From Halomonas alkaliantarctica (GTDB taxonomy: Bacteria > Pseudomonadota > Gammaproteobacteria > Pseudomonadales > Halomonadaceae), in contig NZ_CP122961.1 in the NCBI RefSeq assembly GCF_029854215.1, positions 3,968,001 through 4,032,000 on the forward strand: 64,000 nucleotides of DNA, given 5' to 3'. Numbering within the stretch: the stretch's first letter is position 1; each line of letters starts with the position of its first letter. The notes under the pieces were generated by a model that saw only the letters and a program-made list of their open reading frames with translations, had not been told where the DNA came from and did no database searches. Position numbers and translations under genes: made by a program. This document shows, piece after piece, positions 33,566 through 42,439 of the stretch.

Positions 33566-34795
33566 ATGTGTGCCGCAAATAACAATCAAGAAAAGCCAGC
33601 CAATCTTTTAACAAATACCCACCAAACGTGCCCTCGACTAGCCTCTATTTTGAACTTACATGAGTTTGAAAAGGCTGCTAAGCGACATTTACCCCACTCA
33701 ATCTTTTCGTATATTGCCAATACGGCAGAGGATGGGAGAACAGCACGGTCTAACGCCACGTCCTTTGAGAAGCTTGAATTTATCCCCCGCGCGTTGGTGA
33801 ATGTAACAAACGTTTCTCAGAAAACGTCCATATTAGGTACAACTTACGAAGCTCCCTTTGGTATTGCACCAATGGGGCTAGCTGCGCTATCAGCCTATCG
33901 TGGAGACTTGGTAATGGCGAGTGCAGCAGAACAGGCTGGCATTCCTATGATCATGAGTGGATCATCCTTGATACGAATGGAAACACTCGCTCAGCAATCA
34001 CCAGCTACATGGTTCCAGGCATATCTGCCAGCAGGACGGGAGGCCATCAAAGCGCTCGTCGAACGCGTTCGAGAAGCAGGCTTTAATCATTTAGTGATTA
34101 CGGTAGATGTACCAGTGGCAACCAATCCCGATAACAACCGACGAGCCGGTTTTTCATCACCGCTTCGACCTAGCATCAAGCTAGCATGGGATGGCCTAAC
34201 TCATCCACGCTGGTTTTTTTCGACATTTTTTCGAACTATTGCCAAACATGGATTGCCCCATTTTGAGAACAATTACGCCAGTCGTGGAGCTCCCATTTTT
34301 TCTGCCAGTGTCAATCGTGATATTTCAGATCGAGGAGGGTTAGATTGGGAAGACCTTGCTTACATACGTGAACTTTGGACGGGCAATCTCACCCTCAAAG
34401 GGGTTTTAAACGTTGATGATGCAGTGCGTGCCTATAAAGTTGGTGTTGACGCTTTGATAGTGTCAAACCATGGCGGACGCCAGTTAGATGGAGCGGTATC
34501 CCCTTTAACGGTGCTGCCGTCTATTGTGAATGCCGTAGGTGATATTCCCGTGATGATAGACAGTGGCTTTCGTCGCGGCACAGACGTTTTAAAAGCGTTG
34601 GCGTTAGGCGCTAGCTTCGTTTTTATTGGAAGGCCATTTGGGTATGCTGCTGCCGTGGCGGGTGAAGAAGGCGTCAAACATGCAGCCACTCTTTTGCGAA
34701 ATGAAATAGCGAGGGATATGGCATTGCTGGGCATTACGGATCTAAAGCAGCTGAATACTAGTTTTATTTATAACCAGCCTAACACTCAACGGTAA
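33566..34795 (+). CDS. FMN-dependent alpha-hydroxyacid dehydrogenase (LldD/mandelate dehydrogenase family)
   Basis: 409 residues; oxidises an (S)-2-hydroxyacid to the 2-oxo acid with FMN. The active-site segment is intact: the catalytic His302 in SNHGGRQLD, the substrate-binding Arg after it, and the phosphate-binding GSGFRRGTDVLKALALGA-type stretch (here DSGFRRGTDV) followed by FVFIGRPFGY. The N-terminal FEKLEFIPRALVNVTNVS and IMSGSSLIRME segments are also typical. A membrane-anchoring insertion between ~195 and 235 resembles that of mandelate dehydrogenase and LldD. AGGAG lies eight bases upstream. It is AT-richer than ydiJ and like the 23-30 kb block, so it may belong to that pathway although ydiJ separates them. 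The IS30 relic follows. Confidence 0.9.
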   Translation: MCAANNNQEKPANLLTNTHQTCPRLASILNLHEFEKAAKRHLPHSIFSYIANTAEDGRTARSNATSFEKLEFIPRALVNVTNVSQKTSILGTTYEAPFGIAPMGLAALSAYRGDLVMASAAEQAGIPMIMSGSSLIRMETLAQQSPATWFQAYLPAGREAIKALVERVREAGFNHLVITVDVPVATNPDNNRRAGFSSPLRPSIKLAWDGLTHPRWFFSTFFRTIAKHGLPHFENNYASRGAPIFSASVNRDISDRGGLDWEDLAYIRELWTGNLTLKGVLNVDDAVRAYKVGVDALIVSNHGGRQLDGAVSPLTVLPSIVNAVGDIPVMIDSGFRRGTDVLKALALGASFVFIGRPFGYAAAVAGEEGVKHAATLLRNEIARDMALLGITDLKQLNTSFIYNQPNTQR

Positions 34796-34831
34796 AAACA
34801 AGTCAACACGGGGCAAGGGCAGTCTCAATGA

Positions 34832-34842
34832 CCAAGTGCAAC
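34832..34842 (+). repeat. Left terminal inverted repeat of the IS30-family element
   Basis: CCAAGTGCAAC, perfectly complementary to 35891-35901. It lies 38 bp before the transposase start. Confidence 0.8.
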
Positions 34843-34869
34843 ACCTAACCGATAAGGTAGGGTATTGCC

Positions 34870-35889
34870 ATGACTCACTGTTATCGCCATCTTTCTGCTG
34901 CAGACCGAGCCGCCATCATGCTGATGCGGACTAACTACTCGATTCACGCTATCGCTCGTCAGTTGGAGCGTGCGCCCAGTACTATTTCACGAGAACTGGT
35001 GCGTCATACTGTTAGACCTGACAGAGCGTATGACGCTAGTCTAGCTGGACACCGAGCCCGACTGAGCCGCTGTCGGCCTCTTCGTTGCCAGAAGCTGCCT
35101 CTCGATGGTGAGCTGTTCGAACTGGTGGTCTAGCTGCTGCGCAAGTACTGGTCGCCAGAGCAATTGCACGCACACTGAAGCGTATGTTTCCTGATAACAC
35201 TGACCGCCACGTCTCGCACGAAGCCATCTACAATACGCTCTACCTCATGCCGCGCGGCTCGCTCAAGAAGGAGCCGATTGCCTGTTTGCGCCAGGGTAAA
35301 GGTAAACAACGCCCTCGCAGCCGTGGCAAGGATAGGCGGCAACAGATTCCAGACTTGGTCAGCATCCATCTGCGCCCGCCTGAGACCGAAGGCCGCCTAA
35401 TGCCTGGCCATTGGGAGGGAGACCTCATCATCGGTACCAACAACCGCTCTGCCGTCGGTACGTTAGTAGAGCGAACCAAACGGTTAGTGATCCTGGCGAA
35501 AGTGGATGGCACAACGGCCACAGCAGCGGCCGTCGGCTTCAGCGACAAGCTCAATAAGGTGCCGCGCTCACTGCTGCCTGTCCATGACCTATGACCAGGG
35601 CAAAGAGATGATGAAGCATGCCGAGATCACCCAGAAGACGGGTACCGCGATCTACTTTGCCGACACGCATAGTCCATGGCAGCGGGGTTCCAATGAAAAC
35701 ACCAACGGGCTGTTGAGACAGTACCTGCCGAAGGGCACGGATCTGTTGGTCTATAGCCAGGAAGAACTCGACGAGATCGCCGACTCACTCAATACACGGC
35801 CGCGCAACACACTGGACTGGCGCACGCCGTTAGAAGTCTACACTGAGGTACTTAAGAAATCCGTCGCCTGTCCGAGCACTATTCAATAG
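34870..35889 (+). pseudogene. IS30-family transposase, disrupted by a stop codon and two frameshifts
   Basis: Three consecutive frames rebuild an IS30 transposase of about 340 residues. Frame 1 (34870-35133) holds the N-terminal HTH (HYRHLSA-type start, AIARQLERAPSTISREL) and ends at a TAG at 35131 that would be Gln/other in a working copy. Frame 1 continues past it (LLRKYWSPEQ) to a one-base deletion near 35160, after which frame 2 reads LKRMFPDN and then the first catalytic Asp (MPGHWEGDLIIG). A one-base insertion near 35578 moves to frame 3, SMTYDQGKEM (second Asp) and THSPWQRGSNENTNG (catalytic Glu). With three lesions it is inactive; programmed frameshifting is not expected here because of the in-frame stop. 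Confidence 0.88.
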
Positions 35890-35890
35890 C

Positions 35891-35901
35891 GTTGCACTTG
35901 G
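35891..35901 (-). repeat. Right terminal inverted repeat of the IS30-family element
   Basis: GTTGCACTTGG, the exact complement of 34832-34842, immediately after the transposase stop. Confidence 0.8.
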
Positions 35902-36253
35902 AACTTGAGGCCACCGGAAAATATTATTCATAATTTCAATACTCCTATACCTAAGATAGCTTTTAAATATTCATCAATATCTAAAGTATTAAAATCTATA
36001 TCTACGTTAATCTTAATCGCAACTAAAAAAACTTTCAGCGATATATTTATATGCAATTCAATCACTTTTAGGAATGCACTTTGGCATTCTCTATTTATAA
36101 AGCGTCGCTATCGCGATCCGGTAGCAAGTGAATTTTATCCTGATTAATAGGTTGCTTCATCACATGGGACTTAATATGAGGCTTTACCACTCCAACAAAA
36201 ATGGCCCCAGAGAAGGGGCCATTTGTGTTGATTTAACTCACCGGATAATCAAA
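35902..36253. other. AT-rich gene-free stretch between the IS30 relic and serA
   Basis: 352 bp. The first ~220 bases are very AT-rich with no credible gene and look like remaining accessory DNA. The composition returns to host style at about 36,100, and the serA terminator occupies 36199-36224. Confidence 0.55.
36199..36224 (-). terminator. Terminator of serA
   Basis: A 10-bp stem AAATGGCCCC / GGGGCCATTT (36199-36208 and 36215-36224) with a six-base loop, followed on the minus strand by a run of T residues (A-run at 36197-36201 on the plus strand). It is about 30 bp past the serA stop. Confidence 0.85.
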
Positions 36254-37498
36254 TTAGCTATTATGCGACGAGTAGAGCGCACGAATTTTCAGCGTGTGAT
36301 CTACCTCACGCAACGCTTCCAGCGCTTGGGGGCCGTAGGCTTTATCGACATCGATGACTACATAGCCGACTTTCTCGTTGGTCTGCAGGTACTGACCCGA
36401 GATATTGATGTCGTTTTCAGACAGCACGCGGTTAATCTGCGACAGCACGCCAGGCACATTTTCGTGAATATGCAGCAAACGGTGCTTGTCCGGGTGGGCG
36501 GGCAGCGCCACTTCGGGGAAGTTGACCGAGGTCACAGTGGTACCGTTATCGGAGTAAGTGATCAGTTTTTCTGACACTTCGATACCGATGTTCTCCTGGG
36601 CTTCCAGGGTAGAGCCACCGATATGCGGGGTCAGAATCACGTTTTCCAGACCGCGTAGCGGGCTCTCAAACTCTTCTTCATTGCCTTTCGGCTCTACCGG
36701 GAAGACGTCAATCGCCGCACCGTTGAGATTGCCCGCTTTCAGCGCTTCGGCAAGCGGCTCGATTTCAACGACGCTACCGCGGGAGGCGTTAATAAAGATC
36801 GCGCCCGGTTTCATGGCGGCGATCTCTTTCGCGCCGATCATCCAGCGGGTAGAGGCTAGGTCAGGCACGTGCAGGCTGATCACATCAGAGCGGCCCAGGA
36901 GTTCTTCAAGGTTTGCCACCTGGCTTGCATTACCCATACCCAGCTTGGTGATAACATCATAGTAAATGACGTTAAAGCCGAGCGATTCGGCCAGCACCGA
37001 AAGCTGCGCACCGATGCTGCCATAGCCAACGATACCCAGCGTTTTACCGCGCGCTTCGTGGGAGTTCTTCGCTGACTTGAGCCAGCCACCCTGGTGAGCG
37101 CGGGCGTTTTTCTCGGGGATACCGCGCAGTAGCATAATCGCTTCTGCCAGCACCAGCTCGGCCACCGAACGGGTATTGGAGTACGGCGCGTTAAATACCG
37201 CGATACCGCGGGTAAGGGCAGCGGTTAAATCGACCTGATTGGTGCCGATACAGAAACAGCCAACGCCAACCAGCTTCTCCGCTGCTTCGAACACGCGCTC
37301 AGTCAGTTGAGTGCGGGAACGAATACCGATGAAGTGAACATCACGAATCTTTTCGATCAGCGCTTCTTCATCAAGCGATGTGGGCAGATGCTCGATATTT
37401 TCATAACCGGCGTTGTGAAAATTGTCCACCGCACTTTGGTGGACGCCCTCGAGTAGCAGGATCTTGATCTTGCTCTTGTCCAGGGACGTTTTGGCCAT
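36254..37498 (-). CDS. serA: D-3-phosphoglycerate dehydrogenase SerA
   Basis: First step of serine synthesis, oxidation of 3-phosphoglycerate; SerA enzymes also reduce 2-oxoglutarate to D-2-hydroxyglutarate. 414 residues from the ATG at 37498 (E. coli 410). NAD-binding GIVGYGSIGAQL near ~155-166, catalytic Arg in INASRGSVV, Glu in FPVEPKG and His in TPHIGGST, then a C-terminal ACT domain (~340-414; HIHENVPGVLSQINRVLSE) for serine feedback. The family-typical N-terminal KIKILLLEGVHQSAVDNF is present. Convergent with ydiJ, with the FMN dehydrogenase and IS30 relic between. Confidence 0.96.
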   Translation of the reverse strand: MAKTSLDKSKIKILLLEGVHQSAVDNFHNAGYENIEHLPTSLDEEALIEKIRDVHFIGIRSRTQLTERVFEAAEKLVGVGCFCIGTNQVDLTAALTRGIAVFNAPYSNTRSVAELVLAEAIMLLRGIPEKNARAHQGGWLKSAKNSHEARGKTLGIVGYGSIGAQLSVLAESLGFNVIYYDVITKLGMGNASQVANLEELLGRSDVISLHVPDLASTRWMIGAKEIAAMKPGAIFINASRGSVVEIEPLAEALKAGNLNGAAIDVFPVEPKGNEEEFESPLRGLENVILTPHIGGSTLEAQENIGIEVSEKLITYSDNGTTVTSVNFPEVALPAHPDKHRLLHIHENVPGVLSQINRVLSENDINISGQYLQTNEKVGYVVIDVDKAYGPQALEALREVDHTLKIRALYSSHNS

Positions 37499-37747
37499 GG
37501 CTGAATCAACCTCTATGGTCGGCGGCATGCGCCGTGTATCGGTTCACGGGAGGCGCATATCGTAGCACAGCACGCCTCGTTCGGGCCGGGTGTGAATGAT
37601 GAAAAGTCTGCGTGGTGACGATGAATGGATCGCAAGTCGCGCAACAAGCTGTACTGAAGAGGGCAGACGCCGCCCCCCAGCCTCGGTGTATACTGTGGGC
37701 TTATTTCAGCTTAGTTTAAAAACATACCGGTTTGCAGGCACCCCCCA

Positions 37748-38038
37748 ATGAGCGACACGACATCACCCCCGCAGGACTTTGCCGCGACGGTTGAGCAACT
37801 CGAAACCATCGTTGAACGTCTAGAGTCAGGCGAGCTCTCATTGGAAGATGCACTGACCGCGTTTGAACAAGGCGTGCGGCTGACCCGCGATGCCCAGCAG
37901 CGCCTGGATAGCGCCGAACTCAAGGTTCGGGCGCTGAGTGAAGACAGCGAAGGACGTTTAAACGTAACGCCCTTCGCTGGCCCCGACGACCCCAAGGATG
38001 CGGCCGAGGATGACAGCAAGGAGACGCCCCCATGGTAG
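37748..38038 (+). CDS. xseB: Exodeoxyribonuclease VII small subunit XseB
   Basis: Small subunit (96 residues) of exonuclease VII, which degrades single-stranded DNA with XseA. The core [20 protein letters not shown] and [20 protein letters not shown] (~10-50) are diagnostic. The ~35-residue acidic C-terminal extension is longer than in E. coli (80 residues). It overlaps the ispA start by seven bases. xseB-ispA-dxs is a classic gammaproteobacterial operon. A TATACT at 37689-37694 is the likely -10, with no clear -35. Confidence 0.95.
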   Translation: MSDTTSPPQDFAATVEQLETIVERLESGELSLEDALTAFEQGVRLTRDAQQRLDSAELKVRALSEDSEGRLNVTPFAGPDDPKDAAEDDSKETPPW

Positions 38039-38925
38039 CCATGCAGCCTAACCAGCTTGCCACCGTGCGCCAGTCCAGCAATGCCCGCGTGGACGCCACG
38101 CTAGCCGCTCTGTTTGATAGCCGCCCTGCAGTAGCACCTCGGCTTGAGGCCGCTATGCGCCATGGCCTGCTGGCTGGCGGCAAACGCCTGCGCCCGCTGC
38201 TGGTGTATATGGCTGGCCACGCGCTAGGGGCAAAAGACGATGCCCTGGATGCGCCCGCCGCAGCGATTGAGTTAATCCACGCTTACTCATTGATCCATGA
38301 TGATCTACCGGCCATGGATGACGACGACCTTCGCCGTGGTCAGCCTACTGTGCATAAAGCCTTTGATGAAGCGAGTGCGATTCTGGCCGGAGATGCCCTG
38401 CAGGCGCTGGCCTTCGAAGTGCTGGCCAGCAATGCACATCCGCGACTGGGCCATTTGGTGCACACCCTGGCCTCCGCCTCTGGACGTGATGGCATGGTGG
38501 CGGGGCAGGCGCTGGATTTAGACGCCGTCGGAGGCCACCCGGATGTGGATGCCCTGGCCCATATGCACGCCCATAAAACTGGCGCCCTCATTGTCGCCGC
38601 TGTGCGCTTGGGGGGACTGGTAGCCGTTGAAGACACAGACCCTCGCTTAACGGCGCTTACTCGCTACGCCCGCGCCATTGGTCTAGCCTTTCAGGTTCAC
38701 GACGATATCCTGGATGTGACCGGCGACACCGTTACCCTAGGCAAAACGTCAGGCGCCGATGCCGCACGAGCCAAGCCCACCTACCCCAGCCTGCTGGGGT
38801 TAGAGGGCGCTCAACGCAAAGCGCACAGCCTGATCGACGAGGCCATTGCCGCGCTCGCCCCACTGGGCGAACGTGCTGCACCGCTGGCCGACTTAGCCCA
38901 CTATATGATCGAGCGCGACCACTAA
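38032..38925 (+). CDS. ispA: Farnesyl diphosphate synthase IspA (geranyltranstransferase)
   Basis: Condenses isopentenyl diphosphate with DMAPP and geranyl-PP to farnesyl-PP. 297 residues. First aspartate-rich motif [14 protein letters not shown] (~88-101), second DDILD (~223-227), and the [10 protein letters not shown] substrate-binding segment (~46-55). Length and the two residues between the motif Asp pairs match bacterial FPP synthases. It starts inside xseB and ends two bases before dxs, so the three genes form one translational unit for isoprenoid precursors. Confidence 0.96.
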   Translation: MVAMQPNQLATVRQSSNARVDATLAALFDSRPAVAPRLEAAMRHGLLAGGKRLRPLLVYMAGHALGAKDDALDAPAAAIELIHAYSLIHDDLPAMDDDDLRRGQPTVHKAFDEASAILAGDALQALAFEVLASNAHPRLGHLVHTLASASGRDGMVAGQALDLDAVGGHPDVDALAHMHAHKTGALIVAAVRLGGLVAVEDTDPRLTALTRYARAIGLAFQVHDDILDVTGDTVTLGKTSGADAARAKPTYPSLLGLEGAQRKAHSLIDEAIAALAPLGERAAPLADLAHYMIERDH

Positions 38926-38927
38926 AG

Positions 38928-40853
38928 ATGCCCATGAAGCTGTTCGACGAAATCCCACGCGAGCGCCCCACGACGCCGCTGCTCGACTCCTTTGACCACC
39001 CCGCCGCGCTGCAGGCCATGAACGCCACCCAGCTCGCCCAACTGGCCGACGAGCTACGCGCTTACCTGCTCTATAGCGTGGGCGTTTCCGGCGGCCACTT
39101 TGGCGCCGGGCTCGGTGTGGTCGAGTTGAGCGTTGCCCTGCACCACGCCTTTAATACGCCACACGACCGCTTAGTCTGGGACGTTGGCCACCAGGCTTAT
39201 CCGCATAAGATTCTCACCGGCCGCCGCGAGACGATGCTCAGTATTCGCCAGCATGGCGGCTTGGCAGCGTTCCCGCGCCGCGCCGAGTCCGAGTACGACA
39301 CTTTCGGTGTGGGCCACTCCAGCACATCGATTTCAGCGGCGCTGGGCATGGCACTGGCAGCCAAAGCACAGGGCGATAAGCGACACGTATGTGCGATTAT
39401 CGGCGACGGCGCGCTTACCGCGGGCATGGCTTTCGAAGCTTTGGCCCACGCGGGTCACGTGGATGCCAACCTGCTGGTGGTCCTCAACGACAACGAGATG
39501 TCGATTTCCGAGAACGTCGGCGGCATGGCGACCTACCTAGCCCGGGTGCTCTCCAGCAAGCCCTACCTGAAAATACGCGAAGAGAGCAAAAAAGTGCTTT
39601 CGCACCTGCCTGGCGCACTGGAACTTGCCCGGCGCACTGAAGAGCATATGAAAGGCATGGTCAGCCCCGCCACGCTGTTTGAAGAGATGGGCTTTAACTA
39701 CGTAGGCCCCATCGATGGCCACGATCTCGACGCGTTAACCCATACGCTGGAAAACCTGCGCGACCTCGACGGCCCGCAGTTTTTGCATATCAAAACGGTG
39801 AAAGGCAAAGGCTTCCTCCCCGCCGAAGCGGATCAAATTGGCTACCACGCCATTACCAAGCTGGAAAAACCCAGCGCTGCGGCTCAAACCGAGGCGGCCA
39901 AAAAGCCCATCATTAAAGAGACGGCAGCGAAGAAAAAATACTGCAATGTGTTCGGCGACTGGCTATGCGATATGGCCGCTACCGATCCGCGCCTGATGGG
40001 CATTACCCCCGCCATGCGCGAAGGCTCCGATCTGATTCGCTTTTCAAAAGAGTACCCTCAGCGCTATTTCGATGTGGCGATCGCCGAGCAGCACGCGGTA
40101 ACGCTCGCCGCGGGGATGGCCTGCGAAGGCATGAAGCCAGTGGTAGCGATTTACTCCACCTTTCTACAGCGCGGTTACGATCAGTTGATTCATGACGTTG
40201 CGGTACAAAATCTCGACGTCACCTTTGCCATTGACCGCGCGGGCTTAGTAGGCGAAGACGGCCCCACGCACCACGGCAGCATGGATCTCTCCTTTCTGCG
40301 CTGCGTGCCCGGCATGGTGATTATGGCCCCGGCGGATGAAGCCGAGTGCCGCGCCATGCTCAGTGCCGCCTATCATCACCCCGGTCCTGCTGCGGTGCGC
40401 TATCCCCGTGGCACCGGCCCAGGCGTAAAAATTCCTACACACCTTGAGCCGCTGACCATCGGTAAGGCCGAGGTGCGACGCCAGGCCGCCAACGACGGTG
40501 TGCGCATTGCGCTGCTCGCCTTTGGCAGCCTCAACAGCGCCGCAGCGGAAGTCGCCGAACGGCTCAATGCGACTCACATCAATATGCGCTCCATCAAACC
40601 GCTGGATCGCGATGCGCTGCTGCACGCCGCCGACGAGCACGAACTACTGGTGACCCTGGAAGAGAACGTGATTGCCGGTGGTGCGGGTAGTGCTGTGAAT
40701 GAGCTACTCCACGCCGAAGGCGTTCAAGTGGAAGTGCTCAATCTTGGCCTGCCGGACGCTTTTGTAGAGCACGGCACGCCAGCTCAGCTGCTTGCCGATT
40801 GTCAGTTGGATATCGACGGCATTGAGCGCGCCATACGCGCTCGACTTCCATAA
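38928..40853 (+). CDS. dxs: 1-deoxy-D-xylulose-5-phosphate synthase Dxs
   Basis: First enzyme of the non-mevalonate isoprenoid pathway: pyruvate plus glyceraldehyde 3-phosphate to DXP with thiamine diphosphate. 641 residues, standard length. N-terminal TPP-binding [14 protein letters not shown] ... NDN (~155-184), a transketolase pyrimidine domain from ~320 with the catalytic EQHAV (~390) and [15 protein letters not shown] (~426-440), and a C-terminal transketolase domain. The alternative ATG two codons later (38934) cannot be excluded. Last gene of xseB-ispA-dxs. Confidence 0.97.
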   Translation: MPMKLFDEIPRERPTTPLLDSFDHPAALQAMNATQLAQLADELRAYLLYSVGVSGGHFGAGLGVVELSVALHHAFNTPHDRLVWDVGHQAYPHKILTGRRETMLSIRQHGGLAAFPRRAESEYDTFGVGHSSTSISAALGMALAAKAQGDKRHVCAIIGDGALTAGMAFEALAHAGHVDANLLVVLNDNEMSISENVGGMATYLARVLSSKPYLKIREESKKVLSHLPGALELARRTEEHMKGMVSPATLFEEMGFNYVGPIDGHDLDALTHTLENLRDLDGPQFLHIKTVKGKGFLPAEADQIGYHAITKLEKPSAAAQTEAAKKPIIKETAAKKKYCNVFGDWLCDMAATDPRLMGITPAMREGSDLIRFSKEYPQRYFDVAIAEQHAVTLAAGMACEGMKPVVAIYSTFLQRGYDQLIHDVAVQNLDVTFAIDRAGLVGEDGPTHHGSMDLSFLRCVPGMVIMAPADEAECRAMLSAAYHHPGPAAVRYPRGTGPGVKIPTHLEPLTIGKAEVRRQAANDGVRIALLAFGSLNSAAAEVAERLNATHINMRSIKPLDRDALLHAADEHELLVTLEENVIAGGAGSAVNELLHAEGVQVEVLNLGLPDAFVEHGTPAQLLADCQLDIDGIERAIRARLP

Positions 40854-40885
40854 GCCATTATTTTTAAACTACTTTTGAGACCCAT

Positions 40886-41650
40886 ATGCTATTTCTAATT
40901 ATTATCTTCGCCTTGATTGGTCTTGCGTTTGGTGGCCCGGTGGGTCTGCTGATTGGCGGTGGTCTGGGCTGGTGGCTAGGCAAGCGCCTTAGCCGTCGTC
41001 TGAATATCGCGCGGATGCGCATTCAGGAAGGTTTTCTGGAATCAATCTTCTCCGTAATGGGCTGCCTTTGCCAGGCCGACGGTAAAGTGACCGAAGGGGA
41101 ACTGGACGTTGCCGAGAAACTGTTTGATCAGATGCACCTCCAGGGCGAACAGCGCGCCAAGGCCCGCGCCGCCTTCGAGCGTGGCCGCGCCGATGACTTC
41201 GACCTAGACGCCGAGTTGGCCACCGTTAACCGCCTTACCCAGCGCCAGCCAGTTTTACGCCAGGTGTTTATCCAAGTGCAGCTAACCGCCATAGCGGCAG
41301 ACGGTGTGCTTCATACCGCTGAGCACGAGATGATCTTGCGCGTTGCTCGTGGTGTCGGCTGCAGCGATGTCGAAGTTCAACAGATCGAAGCGATGTTGCA
41401 CGGCGCCGCCGCCAACTCCCAGGGCGCCAGCGAAGAGGCTCTCAAAGACGCTTACCGCGTATTAGGGGTTTCCGAAGACGCCAGCGATGCGGAGATCAAA
41501 AAAGCCTACCGCCGTCTGATGAGCCAAAACCACCCGGACAAACTGGCCGGCAAAGGCCTGCCCGAAAGCATGCGCGACATCGCCCAAGCACGCACCAGTG
41601 AAATCGGCAACGCCTACGAGCGGATTCGCGAAGCACGAGGCAGTGCTTAA
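40886..41650 (+). CDS. djlA: Membrane-anchored co-chaperone DjlA (TerB-like plus J domain)
   Basis: Inner-membrane DnaK co-chaperone, 254 residues. One N-terminal transmembrane helix with glycine repeats (~1-32), a basic RRLNIARMRIQEGF linker, a TerB-like helical domain (~50-155; SVMGCLCQADGKVTEGELD, with a second ADGVLHTAEHE acidic motif) and a C-terminal J domain (~188-254) with the intact HPD triad (SQNHPDKLAGKGLP). This domain order is diagnostic of DjlA; the Gly-rich linker of E. coli DjlA is short here. It starts 32 bp after dxs and may be partly co-transcribed. Confidence 0.94.
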   Translation: MLFLIIIFALIGLAFGGPVGLLIGGGLGWWLGKRLSRRLNIARMRIQEGFLESIFSVMGCLCQADGKVTEGELDVAEKLFDQMHLQGEQRAKARAAFERGRADDFDLDAELATVNRLTQRQPVLRQVFIQVQLTAIAADGVLHTAEHEMILRVARGVGCSDVEVQQIEAMLHGAAANSQGASEEALKDAYRVLGVSEDASDAEIKKAYRRLMSQNHPDKLAGKGLPESMRDIAQARTSEIGNAYERIREARGSA

Positions 41651-41725
41651 GAGCGGTATATTAATCGACAGCGTCGCTAACGCCCGCTAGATTAAAGAGT
41701 CGATTTTTGTCGCCAGGAGCACGCC

Positions 41726-42349
41726 ATGATCACGCTATACAGCTTTCCTCACTCCCGCTCGTTAAGAGCAGCATGGACGCTTGAAGAGTTAGGCCTAGAG
41801 TATCAATGCCAACATGTAGCGCTGGATAAAGGCGAGGGGCAAACCGCCGAACACTTGGCGCGTCACCCTGACGGCAAGGTGCCGGTGATTGAGGATGGGG
41901 AAGTAACGCTATTTGAATCGGCGCCGATTTGTCGTTACCTAGCGGAGCAGTATGGCGATGGTACGCTGCTACCCAGCGACCTTGCCGCTCGCGCTCAGGT
42001 TGACCAGTGGCTCAGCTTTATTGTCACCGAACTTGAGCAGCCACTGTGGAATCAAGCCAAGCATAAGTTTGCCCTGCCCACAGACAAACGCGTTCCCGCT
42101 ATTTTGCCAGTCTGCGCCTGGGAGTTTCAGCGCGCGCTCAGCGCGCTAGAGCGTCGCTACAACGGACAAGAGAACTTGGTAGGTAATACCTTTACCCTGG
42201 CGGATCTGTTTTTAACCCATACCTTGTCCTGGGCGATCAGCATGAAGCACCGCTTACCCGAACCGCTGATGGCCTATCGCGAACGCCACACCCAGCGCGC
42301 CGCGATGGCTAGAGCAATCGAAAAAGAGCAAACTGCCGCAGAAAGCTAA
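41726..42349 (+). CDS. Glutathione S-transferase family protein
   Basis: Cytosolic GST fold, 207 residues. Thioredoxin-like N-terminal domain (~1-78) with a Ser-rich active-site start (LYSFPHSRSLRAAW) and the glutathione-binding PDGKVPVIEDG and LFESAPICRYLAE (~51-75). All-helical C-terminal domain (~85-200) with the conserved N-capping LADLFLTHTLSW. The catalytic residue is likely Ser near position 9-11. Substrate unknown. AGGAG lies seven bases upstream. Monocistronic, convergent with cheZ. Confidence 0.9.
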   Translation: MITLYSFPHSRSLRAAWTLEELGLEYQCQHVALDKGEGQTAEHLARHPDGKVPVIEDGEVTLFESAPICRYLAEQYGDGTLLPSDLAARAQVDQWLSFIVTELEQPLWNQAKHKFALPTDKRVPAILPVCAWEFQRALSALERRYNGQENLVGNTFTLADLFLTHTLSWAISMKHRLPEPLMAYRERHTQRAAMARAIEKEQTAAES

Positions 42350-42380
42350 TCAAGGCCAAAGACATTTAAACGCTTTCAAA

Positions 42381-42408
42381 ACCGTTGCTGATAGCGCGTG
42401 GCAACGGT
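42381..42408. terminator. Hairpin between the convergent GST and cheZ genes
   Basis: An 8-bp stem ACCGTTGC / GCAACGGT (42381-42388, 42401-42408) with a 12-base loop. On the minus strand it is followed by TTTTG, so it most likely ends cheZ. Confidence 0.45.
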
Positions 42409-42439
42409 CTTAGCTGATGCGAACCCCGGCTAGACGCCT

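Larger units (their letters stand above)
34832..35901 (+). mobile_element. IS30-family insertion sequence, decayed transposase but intact inverted repeats
   Basis: About 1,070 bp, a normal IS30-family length. It is bounded by perfect 11-bp inverted repeats (CCAAGTGCAAC at 34832-34842 and its complement at 35891-35901); homology weakens further in. The single transposase gene is broken in three places. No obvious 2-3 bp target duplication is seen at these limits (flanks TGA and AAC). It sits between the FMN dehydrogenase and serA and may have contributed to assembly of the accessory genes. Confidence 0.85.

Noticed and set aside
34870..35889. Functional frameshifted IS30 transposase
   Set aside because: Three separate lesions including an in-frame stop cannot be explained by programmed frameshifting.
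35905..36147. 80-codon frame next to the IS30 relic
   Set aside because: TTG start, Ile/Lys/Ser-rich as expected of random AT-rich DNA, no ribosome site.
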